Assembly: GCA_041488375.1 (NCBI GenBank)
Contig: JBGPPD010000014.1
Span: 1 to 28,251 of the forward strand
Reading direction: 5' to 3'
DNA: 28,251 bases
Source of the DNA: JAABQT01 sp041488375
Lineage (GTDB): Bacteria; Pseudomonadota; Gammaproteobacteria; Burkholderiales; SG8-39
Shown: positions 17,425 through 23,989 of the stretch, in pieces
Position numbering within the stretch: the first letter of the stretch is position 1
Layout of the letters: every line of letters begins with the position of its first letter
Notes under the pieces: model-generated
What the model was told of the DNA's origin: nothing
What the model saw: the letters and a program-made list of their open reading frames with translations, nothing else
The model's database searches: none
Translations under genes and position numbers: made by a program

Positions 17425-18195
17425 ATGACCGAACTCGCCGAGAAGTTCCGGCGGATCCATTCCACTCCGGCCTACCAGCTGGTGGCGGAAGCCATCGAGA
17501 AGAGGATTCTCTCCGGAGGGATCCGCCCGGGCGAGCCGATCGGCACCGAAGCCGAGCTGGTGAAGCAATTCGGCGTCAACCGCTCCACGGTGCGCGAGGG
17601 GATTCGCCTGCTGGAGCACGACGGCATCATCCAGCGGCAATCCAACCGGCGCCTGGCGGTCAGCCTGCCGCATTACGACCGGCTGGCCAGCCGCACCACG
17701 CGCGCCATGGTGCTGCACGAGGTGACTTTCCGCGAGCTCTACGAGGCGGCGATGGCCTTGCAGCTTGCGACCATCGAGGGCGCGGCGCTGCGCGCCACGC
17801 CGGCGATGCTCGAGGCGATGCAGGACAACATCGAGCGCACCGCGCAGGTACTGGGCGACGCGGCGGCGGTGGCTGCGCTCGACTCCGAGTTCCACGCGAT
17901 GATCGGCAAGGCGTCCGGCAACCGCGTGCTGCAGCTGGCGCGCGAACCTTCGGACCTGCTGGTCTACCCGACCACCAAGCTGATCCTGTCCAAGGTGAAG
18001 GAAGGCGCGCCGCGGCTGCTGCAGGCGCACCGCATGCTGCTGGAGGCGATCCGCGGCGGCGACGTGGAGGCGGGGCGCCTGTGGGCGCGCCGCCACCTGA
18101 ACGACTGGCGCAAGGGCTTCGAGCGCTCCGGCAACGACCTCGACCAGCCCATCGCCGGCATCTACCTGCGCGAAGGCCTCACTTCGCCATCTTGA
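17425..18195 (+). CDS. GntR-family regulator, FadR/FCD subfamily
   Basis: DNA-binding repressor of 256 residues. The winged helix-turn-helix spans about 15-80 and includes GTEAELVKQFGVNRSTVREGIRLLEHDGII. An all-helical FCD ligand-binding domain follows (about 95-240), recognisable by LDSEFHAMIGKASGNRVL and the later QAHRMLLEAIRGGDVEAGRLWARRHL. FCD proteins usually sense small carboxylic acids, often with a bound metal. The ATG at 17425 is preceded by AAGAAAAGAG. Divergence from the liv operon, with a matching operator between them, makes liv its probable target. The gene overlaps the convergent binding-protein gene by 17 bases at the 3' ends. Confidence 0.88.
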   Translation: MTELAEKFRRIHSTPAYQLVAEAIEKRILSGGIRPGEPIGTEAELVKQFGVNRSTVREGIRLLEHDGIIQRQSNRRLAVSLPHYDRLASRTTRAMVLHEVTFRELYEAAMALQLATIEGAALRATPAMLEAMQDNIERTAQVLGDAAAVAALDSEFHAMIGKASGNRVLQLAREPSDLLVYPTTKLILSKVKEGAPRLLQAHRMLLEAIRGGDVEAGRLWARRHLNDWRKGFERSGNDLDQPIAGIYLREGLTSPS

Positions 18196-19159
18196 TCGAG
18201 CGGTCGAGGAACTCGTTGGTGTAGACGCTCTTCACGTCGAAGGGCTTGTCGATGCCGACATAGTCGCGCACCAGCTCGTAATCGGCCCGCATGCGGCCGT
18301 CGTCGTGGATGCCGAGCGCCACTTCGCGCGAATACTTGTCGCTCATCAGCGCTTCCACCAGGCTCCAGTTGGTCATCTCGTTGTCGAACTTGAGCGCACC
18401 GTTGGCGTCGACCAGCGCCTGCACGCAGGGCCTGGGGTTGGCGACGCAGGCGGCGAAGGCGCGCTGGGTGACCTTGACGAACCTGGCGATCGCCGGCTTG
18501 TTCTTGGCCAGGAATTCGGCGTTCACCACCACCGAGTTGCCGTACGGGTTGATCCCCACGTCGCGCCAGGCGACGAAGCCCATGTCCGCGCCCAGCTCGC
18601 GCTGGAAGATGTGGTGGATGTTGTAGAACGAGGTGGTGATGTCGATCGACCCGGACTTCAGCGCCGAGAGCTTGGCGTTGGCGTCGACGTTCACCCAGAT
18701 CACCGATTTCGGGTCCACGCCGTTGGCCTTGGCGAGCGCCGGCCACATCGGCCGCGCGCCGTCGGCCGCCGGGTTGCCGATCTTCTTGCCGGCGAAATCC
18801 TTGATGCCCTTGATGCCCGAGCTCTTCAGCCAGTACAGGCCCTGCGGCGAGTTGGCGTAGACGTTGAACACGCCGACCATGTCCGCGCCCTTGCCCTTGG
18901 CGATGAGCACGTTGCCCATGTCCGCGAGGCCGATCGGATTGGCGCCCGCGCCGACCTTCTGCGCCGCGAGCATCGAACCCTTGCCGGGCTCGAGGTTGAG
19001 GTCGATGCCTTCCTTGGCGTACCAGCCCTGCGCCTTGGCGTAGTAGTAGGGCGCGTGGTCGCCGCCCGGCACCCAGTTCAGGATGAAATCCAGCTTGGTC
19101 TGGGCCGCCGCGGGTGCGGCCAGCGCGGCGGCCAGCGCCGCGATGAGCAGTCTGCGCAT
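18179..19159 (-). CDS. NMT1/THI5-like ABC transporter substrate-binding protein
   Basis: Periplasmic binding protein of 326 residues in the nitrate/sulfonate/thiamine-precursor class. The signal peptide MRRLLIAALAAALAAPAAAQ is clear, and the mature protein opens with KLDFILNWVPGGDHAPYYYAKAQGWYAKEGIDLNLEPG, the family hallmark. I use the ATG at 19159 rather than the one at 19216, because it restores a proper signal peptide and has AAGGAGA upstream. Its partner permease and ATPase lie in the divergent operon (21029-22548). Homologues bind pyrimidines, sulfonates, nitrate or aromatic acids; the ligand here cannot be read from sequence. Confidence 0.9.
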   Translation of the reverse strand: MRRLLIAALAAALAAPAAAQTKLDFILNWVPGGDHAPYYYAKAQGWYAKEGIDLNLEPGKGSMLAAQKVGAGANPIGLADMGNVLIAKGKGADMVGVFNVYANSPQGLYWLKSSGIKGIKDFAGKKIGNPAADGARPMWPALAKANGVDPKSVIWVNVDANAKLSALKSGSIDITTSFYNIHHIFQRELGADMGFVAWRDVGINPYGNSVVVNAEFLAKNKPAIARFVKVTQRAFAACVANPRPCVQALVDANGALKFDNEMTNWSLVEALMSDKYSREVALGIHDDGRMRADYELVRDYVGIDKPFDVKSVYTNEFLDRSIKMAK

Positions 19160-19187
19160 GAGCGTCTCCTTGGTTCTTGGTGCGGCG

Positions 19188-19216
19188 ATGGTATCGGCGC
19201 GATTTCGCAGCGTCAA
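19188..19216 (-). promoter_or_regulatory. Sigma-70-like promoter of the binding-protein gene
   Basis: On the - strand TTGACG (19216-19211) and TACCAT (19193-19188) are separated by exactly 17 bases, with five and four consensus matches. The predicted start near 19181 leaves a leader of about 22 bases that contains AAGGAGA before the ATG at 19159. The repeat at 19230-19245 lies just upstream of the -35. Confidence 0.55.
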
Positions 19217-19220
19217 TGGC

Positions 19221-19248
19221 TGGACGCGGTTAACTGCCCGGTTAAAAT
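19221..19248 (+). promoter_or_regulatory. Candidate promoter of the aldolase-PhyH-ABC operon
   Basis: TGGACG (19221-19226) and TAAAAT (19243-19248), spaced by 16 bases, match the consensus at four and five of six positions. The predicted start falls on or next to the ATG at 19255, so the transcript may be leaderless; no ribosome-binding site is visible. The inverted repeat at 19230-19245 covers the spacer and part of the -10. Confidence 0.5.
19230..19245. promoter_or_regulatory. Inverted repeat TTAAC-N6-GTTAA, putative TetR operator, copy 1
   Basis: TTAAC and its exact complement GTTAA flank TGCCCG. The site lies between two divergent promoters and overlaps the + strand one. A second copy sharing 12 of 16 bases lies before the enolase-superfamily gene at 23959-23974. 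The TetR protein encoded in this operon is the natural candidate to bind it; that link is inference. Confidence 0.5.
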
Positions 19249-19254
19249 TCCCGC

Positions 19255-20307
19255 ATGCCTCTGCACTGGTCGCAGCTGCCCGCCGCCACGCTCGCGCTCC
19301 TGCGCCGCGGCAGCGTGATCCCGGCGCATCCGCTGGCGCTGGACGCTAGCCGCCGGCTCGACGCGCGGCGCCAGCGGGCGCTGACCCGCTACTACCTCGA
19401 CGCCGGCACGGGCGGCCTGGCGGTGGGTGTGCACGCGACGCAGTTCGCGATCCGCGAGCGCGGCCTGTACCAGCCGGTGCTCGAGCTCGCCGCGCAGAGC
19501 GCGCGCGACTGGGCGCGGCGCCCGCTGCTGCTGATCGCCGGACTGTCGGGCCGCACGGCGCAGGCGCTGCAGGAGGCGCGCGTGGCGCTAGCGCACGGCT
19601 ACCACGCGGGCCTGCTGTCGCTCGCGCCGATGCGGGGCGCTTCGCTGGACGAGCTGGTGGCGCATTGCGCCGCCGTGGCGGCGGAAATTCCCCTGGTCGG
19701 CTTTTACCTGCAGACCGCGGTGGGCGGCATCGCGCTGCCGATGGAGTTCTGGCGCCGCTTCGCGCTGATCGACAACGTGATCGCGATCAAGATCGCGCCG
19801 TTCAACCGCTACCGCACGCTGGACGTGGCGCGCGGCGTGGCGGCGGCGAACGCCGAGGAGCGCGTCACGCTGTACACCGGCAACGACGACCATATCGTGC
19901 TCGACCTCGTGGCGCCGCTCGCCGTGAAGCGCGGCGACGAGGAAGTGCGCCTGCGCATCAAGGGCGGGCTGCTCGGCCACTGGAGCGTGTGGACGAAAAG
20001 CGCGGTCGAGCTGCTGGAGCGCATCCACCGGCAAAAGCACCTGGACGAAGACCTGCTCGCGCTCGATGCGCGCGTCACCGACTGCAACAGCGCGTTCTTC
20101 GACGTGGCGCACGAATTCGCCGGCTGCATTCCCGGGTGCCACGAGGTGCTCAGGCGCCAGGGGCTGCTCGAGGGCAACTGGTGCCTGGACCCGAAGGAGA
20201 CGCTGTCGCCGGGCCAGGCGGAAGAGATCGACCGCGTGTGCCGCGAGCATGCCGACCTCGCCGACGACGCCTTCGTGCGCGCCAACCTGGAGCGCTGGCT
20301 GGCGTGA
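19255..20307 (+). CDS. DapA/NAL-family (dihydrodipicolinate synthase-like) aldolase
   Basis: Class I aldolase-type TIM barrel of 350 residues. Family features are GVIPAHPLALDA-like opening residues (20-31), the GTGGL turn (51-55) replacing the usual GTTGE, a tyrosine in GFYLQTAVGG (Tyr151), and Lys179 in VIAIKIAPFNRY as the probable Schiff-base lysine. It probably cleaves or condenses a 2-oxo acid. It is longer than DapA (about 290), with extra C-terminal sequence. First gene of an operon with PhyH and ABC transporter genes, whose stop overlaps the PhyH GTG by four bases. It is not the housekeeping DapA, judging by context and motif changes. Confidence 0.82.
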   Translation: MPLHWSQLPAATLALLRRGSVIPAHPLALDASRRLDARRQRALTRYYLDAGTGGLAVGVHATQFAIRERGLYQPVLELAAQSARDWARRPLLLIAGLSGRTAQALQEARVALAHGYHAGLLSLAPMRGASLDELVAHCAAVAAEIPLVGFYLQTAVGGIALPMEFWRRFALIDNVIAIKIAPFNRYRTLDVARGVAAANAEERVTLYTGNDDHIVLDLVAPLAVKRGDEEVRLRIKGGLLGHWSVWTKSAVELLERIHRQKHLDEDLLALDARVTDCNSAFFDVAHEFAGCIPGCHEVLRRQGLLEGNWCLDPKETLSPGQAEEIDRVCREHADLADDAFVRANLERWLA

Positions 20308-21032
20308 ACCTCGCCGCCTACCGCGACAAGGGCCACCTCACCGTGCCGGGCGTGTTCACGCCGGGCGAGATGGACGCGGTGGTCGTCGACATCGAACGCT
20401 GGGGCGAGGAGTTCCTCGCGCACCTTGCGCCGGCGCAGCGCCGCTGGTACGTGGACGGCGCCGTCAAGGCGCGCGAGGTGTTGCGCAAGCTGGACAACCC
20501 GCACTGCCAGCGCGACTCGGTGAAGGCGCTGGCGCACGACCCGCGGCTGGTCGGCATGGTGGAGGAGGCGATCGGCCCCGGCGTGTCGGTCTATTTCAGC
20601 CAGATCTTCTTCAAGGCGCCCGAAGGCGGCGGCCCCAAGCCGCCGCACCAGGACAACTTCTATTTCGGCCCGCGCGACCCGCAAGCGCTGATCACCGCGT
20701 GGATCGCCTTCGACGACGCCACGGTGGAGAACGGCTGCATGTACTTCGGCGAGGGCTCGCACCGCGCGCCGCTGCTCGCGCATGGGGCGCCGCCGGAGGA
20801 GCCGTTCAACCTGCAGGTTGCGGCGCAGGACGCGGCGCGCTTCGCCATGACGCCCGCGCCGGTGCCCAAGGGCGGGGTATCGTTCCACCACGGCGGCGTG
20901 CTGCACCAGTCCGGCACCAACCGCTCGGCGCGCTGGCGCCGCGCCTGCGCGCTGCACTACGTGAGCAACGGCAACGACTTCGCCCGGCCGGCGCTGGCCT
21001 TCGACAAGGCGATGACCATGAGGATCACATGA
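20304..21032 (+). CDS. Phytanoyl-CoA dioxygenase (PhyH)-family oxygenase
   Basis: Fe(II)/2-oxoglutarate-dependent oxygenase of 242 residues. The iron ligands are visible: His115 and Asp117 in PPHQDNFYF and the distal histidine, probably His201, in GGVLHQSGTNRS. An arginine shortly after would bind 2-oxoglutarate. FDDATVENGCMYFGEGSHR is the standard family core. The GTG start overlaps the aldolase TGA (GTGA), and its own TGA overlaps the permease ATG (ATGA). It probably hydroxylates the imported compound, but bacterial PhyH substrates are very diverse. No signal peptide is present, so it is cytoplasmic. Confidence 0.88.
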   Translation: MNLAAYRDKGHLTVPGVFTPGEMDAVVVDIERWGEEFLAHLAPAQRRWYVDGAVKAREVLRKLDNPHCQRDSVKALAHDPRLVGMVEEAIGPGVSVYFSQIFFKAPEGGGPKPPHQDNFYFGPRDPQALITAWIAFDDATVENGCMYFGEGSHRAPLLAHGAPPEEPFNLQVAAQDAARFAMTPAPVPKGGVSFHHGGVLHQSGTNRSARWRRACALHYVSNGNDFARPALAFDKAMTMRIT

Positions 21033-21787
21033 ACGAGAACCTGCAACGCTGGACGCTCGCCGTGCTGGCGCACGCCGCGCTGGTCGCGGCGTGGTACCTG
21101 TTCGTCAAGCTGGGCAAGGTGCCGCAATTCGTCATGCCCTCGCCCGGCGCGACGCTGGATGCGCTGCTGCAGCCGAACTACGGCTGGTGGGGCAACGTGC
21201 TGGTCACCGGCAGCGAGATCTTCGGCGGCTACTTCCTCGCGCTGGCGGCGGGCGTCGCGCTGGCGCTCGCCTTCACCTGGTCGAAGGCGCTGGAATCCTT
21301 CTTCATGCCGCTGCTGGTGTCGCTGAACATGATCCCCAAGGTGGCGCTCGGGCCGCTGATCATCGTCTGGTTCAAGTACGGCGTGTTCCCCAACACCATC
21401 ATGGCGTTCTCGATCTGCGTGTTCCCGATCCTTCTCACCACCGCGCGCGGCCTGCGCGAGACCGAACCCGAACTGCTCGACCTGGTGAGGTCCCTCCAGG
21501 GCTCGCGCTGGCAGCTGTTCTCCAAGGTGCAGCTGCCCGGCGCGTTGCCCTACATCTTCTCCGGCATGAAGGTGGCCGCGATCCTCGCCGTGGCCGGCGC
21601 CATCGTCGGCGAGTTCCTCGGCTCGGACAAGGGCCTGGGCTACCTGATGCTGCAGGTGCAGGTGACGCTGGACACGCCGGCCATGTTCATGGCGGTGATC
21701 ATGATCACGCTGATCGGCATGCTGCTGTACGGCATGGTGCTGGCGCTGGAGCGCTGGCTGGTGGTGAAGGACGCGAGGCTCGATTGA
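21029..21787 (+). CDS. SsuC/TauC-type ABC transporter permease
   Basis: Inner-membrane permease of 252 residues with about six hydrophobic segments. The cytoplasmic EAA loop is clear: ETEPELLDLVRSLQGSRWQLFSKVQLPGALPYIFSGMKV. The N-terminal FVMPSPGATLDALL matches the nitrate/sulfonate/taurine permease family. The start overlaps the PhyH stop by four bases and the stop overlaps the ATPase start by one base (TGATG). It would work with the ATPase at 21787 and the NMT1-type binding protein encoded divergently at 18179-19159. Confidence 0.93.
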   Translation: MNENLQRWTLAVLAHAALVAAWYLFVKLGKVPQFVMPSPGATLDALLQPNYGWWGNVLVTGSEIFGGYFLALAAGVALALAFTWSKALESFFMPLLVSLNMIPKVALGPLIIVWFKYGVFPNTIMAFSICVFPILLTTARGLRETEPELLDLVRSLQGSRWQLFSKVQLPGALPYIFSGMKVAAILAVAGAIVGEFLGSDKGLGYLMLQVQVTLDTPAMFMAVIMITLIGMLLYGMVLALERWLVVKDARLD

Positions 21788-22548
21788 TGGAGCCCTTCAT
21801 CCACCTGCGCGGCGTGGGCAAGGTCTACCGCCGCGGGAAAGCCGAGCACCTCGCGATCTCGGACGCCACCTTCGACGTCATGCCGGGCGAGCTGGTGTCG
21901 CTGGTCGGGCCCTCCGGCTGCGGCAAGTCCACGCTGCTCAAGATCCTCGCCGGGCTGCACGGCCACGACGGCGGCGAAGTACGCATCGGCTCGGCCTCGC
22001 ATCCCTTCGACCCGGCGCGCGACGTGGGCATGGTGTTCCAGTCGCCGCTGCTGCTCAAGTGGCGCCGGATCCTCGACAACGTGCTGCTGCCGGCCGAGAT
22101 CCTCGGCCTGCCCATGGGCGAGGCGCGCGCGCGCGCACGCGATCTCCTCGCGCTGGTGGGCCTGGCCGGCTACGAGGACAAGTATCCCTACGAGCTCTCG
22201 GGCGGCATGCAGCAGCGCGCCGCCATCGCGCGCGCGCTGCTGCACGACCCCAAGCTGGTGCTGATGGATGAGCCTTTCGGGGCGCTGGATGCGCTGACGC
22301 GGGAGAAGATGAACCTCGAGCTGCTGCGTATCTGGCGCGAGGCGAAGAAGACCATCGTCTTCGTCACCCACGGCATCTCCGAGGCGGTGTTCCTCGGCAC
22401 GCGCGTGGTGGTGCTCAGCGCCGGCCCGGCGAGGATGGCGGACAACTTCGCCATCGACCTGCCGCACCCGAGGACGCTGGACATGAAGACGCACGCGCGT
22501 TTCGGCGAGTACACGCGGCGCATCTACAAGCTGCTGGGGATGGAATGA
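21787..22548 (+). CDS. SsuB/TauB-type ABC transporter ATPase
   Basis: Cytoplasmic ATPase of 253 residues. Walker A is GPSGCGKST (41-49), the Q-loop is MVFQSPLLLKWRRILDNVLLP, the signature is LSGGMQQRAAIARALLHDP, and Walker B is LVLMDEPFGALDALTRE. These are the typical forms of the nitrate/sulfonate/taurine group. The H-loop is present (VFVTHGISEAVFLGTRV). It completes a three-component importer with the preceding permease and the divergent binding protein. The following TetR gene overlaps its stop by four bases. Confidence 0.94.
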   Translation: MEPFIHLRGVGKVYRRGKAEHLAISDATFDVMPGELVSLVGPSGCGKSTLLKILAGLHGHDGGEVRIGSASHPFDPARDVGMVFQSPLLLKWRRILDNVLLPAEILGLPMGEARARARDLLALVGLAGYEDKYPYELSGGMQQRAAIARALLHDPKLVLMDEPFGALDALTREKMNLELLRIWREAKKTIVFVTHGISEAVFLGTRVVVLSAGPARMADNFAIDLPHPRTLDMKTHARFGEYTRRIYKLLGME

Positions 22549-23162
22549 ACCGGCGCGATCCGGCCAAGAACCAGGAGCGCATCCTCAAGGCGGCCACCGG
22601 GGAGTTCGCGCGCTACGGCCTGGGCGGCGCGCGCGTGGACCGCATCGCGGCGCGCGCCCGCGCCAACAAGCGCATGCTGTACTACTACTACGGCAACAAG
22701 GAAGACCTGTTCTTGGCGGTGCTCGAGGCGCGCTACGCGCACATCCGCCGCGCGGAACTGGGCCTGCACCTGCTGGACCTCGACCCGGTGCAGGGCGTGC
22801 GCCGCCTGGTCGAGTTCACCTGGAACTACTACCTCAAGCATCCGGAGTTCCTGACCCTCCTGAACAGCGAGAACCTGCACCGCGCGCGGCACCTGAAGCG
22901 CTCGCGCGACATCGCGGCGATGCATTCGCCGCTGATCGCGCTGTTGCGGGACCTCCTGCTGCGCGGCGAGCGCGCCGGCAAGTTCAAGAAGGGCGTCGAT
23001 CCGGTGCAGCTCTACATCTCGATCGCCGCGCTGGGCTATTTCTACCTCAGCAACCGGCATACCCTGTCCACCATCTTCGAGCGCGACCTGCTGGCGCCGA
23101 AGAGCAAGGCCGAACGGCTCGAGCACATGACCGAACTGGTGCTCGGTTTCCTGAGGAAGTAG
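22545..23162 (+). CDS. TetR-family transcriptional regulator
   Basis: Repressor-type regulator of 205 residues. The N-terminal helix-turn-helix lies at about 11-51 (ILKAATGEFARYGLGGARVDRIAARARANKRMLYYYYGNK), with the family's typical YYYYGNKEDLF. The C-terminal ligand domain begins near residue 75 and resembles the TetR_C group seen with catabolic operons. Unusually, it is not divergent from its targets. It is embedded in the transporter operon with a four-base overlap (ATGA), which allows feedback control. Candidate operators are the two TTAACNNNCCGGTTA sites at 19230 and 23959. The effector may be the transported compound or a breakdown product. Confidence 0.9.
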   Translation: MNRRDPAKNQERILKAATGEFARYGLGGARVDRIAARARANKRMLYYYYGNKEDLFLAVLEARYAHIRRAELGLHLLDLDPVQGVRRLVEFTWNYYLKHPEFLTLLNSENLHRARHLKRSRDIAAMHSPLIALLRDLLLRGERAGKFKKGVDPVQLYISIAALGYFYLSNRHTLSTIFERDLLAPKSKAERLEHMTELVLGFLRK

Positions 23163-23166
23163 GCGT

Positions 23167-23277
23167 TTGCGCATCGCCTTGTGCAACGAAGTCATCGCGC
23201 CAATGCCGTTTCCGAAGCAGTGCGAGTACGCGGCAAAGCTCGGCTACGTGCGCGGAATCCTCGAGGCGCTGCAGTGA
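23167..23277 (+). pseudogene. 36-codon remnant of a sugar-phosphate isomerase/epimerase
   Basis: From a TTG at 23167, preceded by GAGGAAG, a short frame reads (M)RIALCNEVIAPMPF, then PKQCEYAAKLGY, then VRGILEALQ and TGA. The first 26-27 residues match what I know as the N-terminus of xylose-isomerase-like TIM-barrel (AP endonuclease 2 family) sugar-phosphate isomerases, which continue GYDGLE-. Here the reading jumps from LGY to a helix that looks like a C-terminal tail. The core of roughly 230-250 residues is absent. The frame is intact, so start, stop and the GTGA overlap with the next gene are kept. Such isomerases usually accompany Gfo/Idh/MocA and DUF993 genes, as seen downstream. Confidence 0.6.
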
Positions 23278-23933
23278 CGCCCCAACTGCCTTGCCCGCGT
23301 CCTGCGCGCGTCGTTCTGGAGGGCCGCTACGCGCGCCTGGAGCCGGTCGCGCCCGCGCATGCGGAAGGATTGCTCGCCGCGTCCGTGGATGCGAAGAGCT
23401 TCGACTACCTGTTCGACGTCCCGCCGAAGGGTCCTGGGGACATGCGCGCCTGGGTGGCGAAGAACGCCGCCGCCGAGGATCTGGTCGTGCACGCCGTGGT
23501 GGACAAGGCGACCGGCATCGCCGGCGGCCGCCAGTCCTTCATGCGCATCGTGCCCGAGCACGGCGTGATCGAAATCGGCAACATCCTGTGGGGGCCGGCA
23601 ATCGCGCGCACGCGCGTGGCTACCGAAGCGCTGTACCTCGCGGCGCAGCACGTGTTCGAGGACCTCGGCTACCGGCGCTTCGAGTGGAAATGCAACAACC
23701 TGAACGAACCCTCGAAAGCGGCGGCGAAACGCTTCGGCTTCGCCTTCGAAGGGGTGTTCCGCCAGCATATGTGGGCCAAGGGCGCCAACCGCGACACCGC
23801 CTGGTTCGCGATGATCGACCAGGACTGGCCACGCCTGCGCGCGGCCTACGGGCGCTGGCTGGAGCCGCAGAACTTCGACGCGGCCGGGCGTCAGCGCGCG
23901 AAACTGCAGGCTGCCGCCCGGCGCGGTTCTTGA
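23274..23933 (+). CDS. RimJ/RimL-like GNAT acetyltransferase
   Basis: Protein of 219 residues resembling the RimJ/RimL-type GNAT branch. It opens with a beta strand VVLEGRYARLEPVAPAHAEGL. The CoA-binding helix region is WGPAIARTRVATEALYLAAQHVF, and the conserved CNNLNEPSKAAAKRFGFAFEGVFRQH lies near the C-terminus. I choose the GTG at 23274, which overlaps the TGA of the isomerase remnant (GTGA), over the ATG at 23181, whose extra 31 codons come from the wrong frame of the remnant. It is the last gene of the first half of the catabolic region. Homologues may acetylate small amines or protein N-termini; the substrate here is unknown. Confidence 0.82.
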   Translation: MTPQLPCPRPARVVLEGRYARLEPVAPAHAEGLLAASVDAKSFDYLFDVPPKGPGDMRAWVAKNAAAEDLVVHAVVDKATGIAGGRQSFMRIVPEHGVIEIGNILWGPAIARTRVATEALYLAAQHVFEDLGYRRFEWKCNNLNEPSKAAAKRFGFAFEGVFRQHMWAKGANRDTAWFAMIDQDWPRLRAAYGRWLEPQNFDAAGRQRAKLQAAARRGS

Positions 23934-23958
23934 CGGCGCGGCGGCGCTGCGCCGAGAA

Positions 23959-23974
23959 TTAACGAACCGGTTAC
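23959..23974. promoter_or_regulatory. Inverted repeat TTAAC-N6-GTTAC, putative TetR operator, copy 2
   Basis: TTAAC, six bases (GAACCG) and GTTAC form a palindrome with one mismatched end pair. It shares TTAAC and CCGGTTA with the site at 19230-19245 at identical spacing. It lies in the 56-base gap before the enolase-superfamily gene, 15 bases upstream of its TTG start, directly behind a weak -10-like GAGAAT (23955-23960). Confidence 0.5.
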
Positions 23975-23989
23975 ATCACAGGAACTCCC

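Noticed and set aside
16545..17465. livG starting at the ATG at 17465
   Set aside because: That start lies within gntR, upstream of the probable liv promoter and operator, and adds about 55 residues not typical of LivG.
19160..19216. Binding-protein start at the ATG at 19216
   Set aside because: It would put 19 polar residues before the signal peptide and would lie on the -35 box of its own likely promoter.
23181..23273. GNAT start at the ATG at 23181
   Set aside because: The added 31 residues are the wrong frame of the isomerase remnant and have no ribosome-binding site; GTG at 23274 gives a normal GNAT N-terminus.
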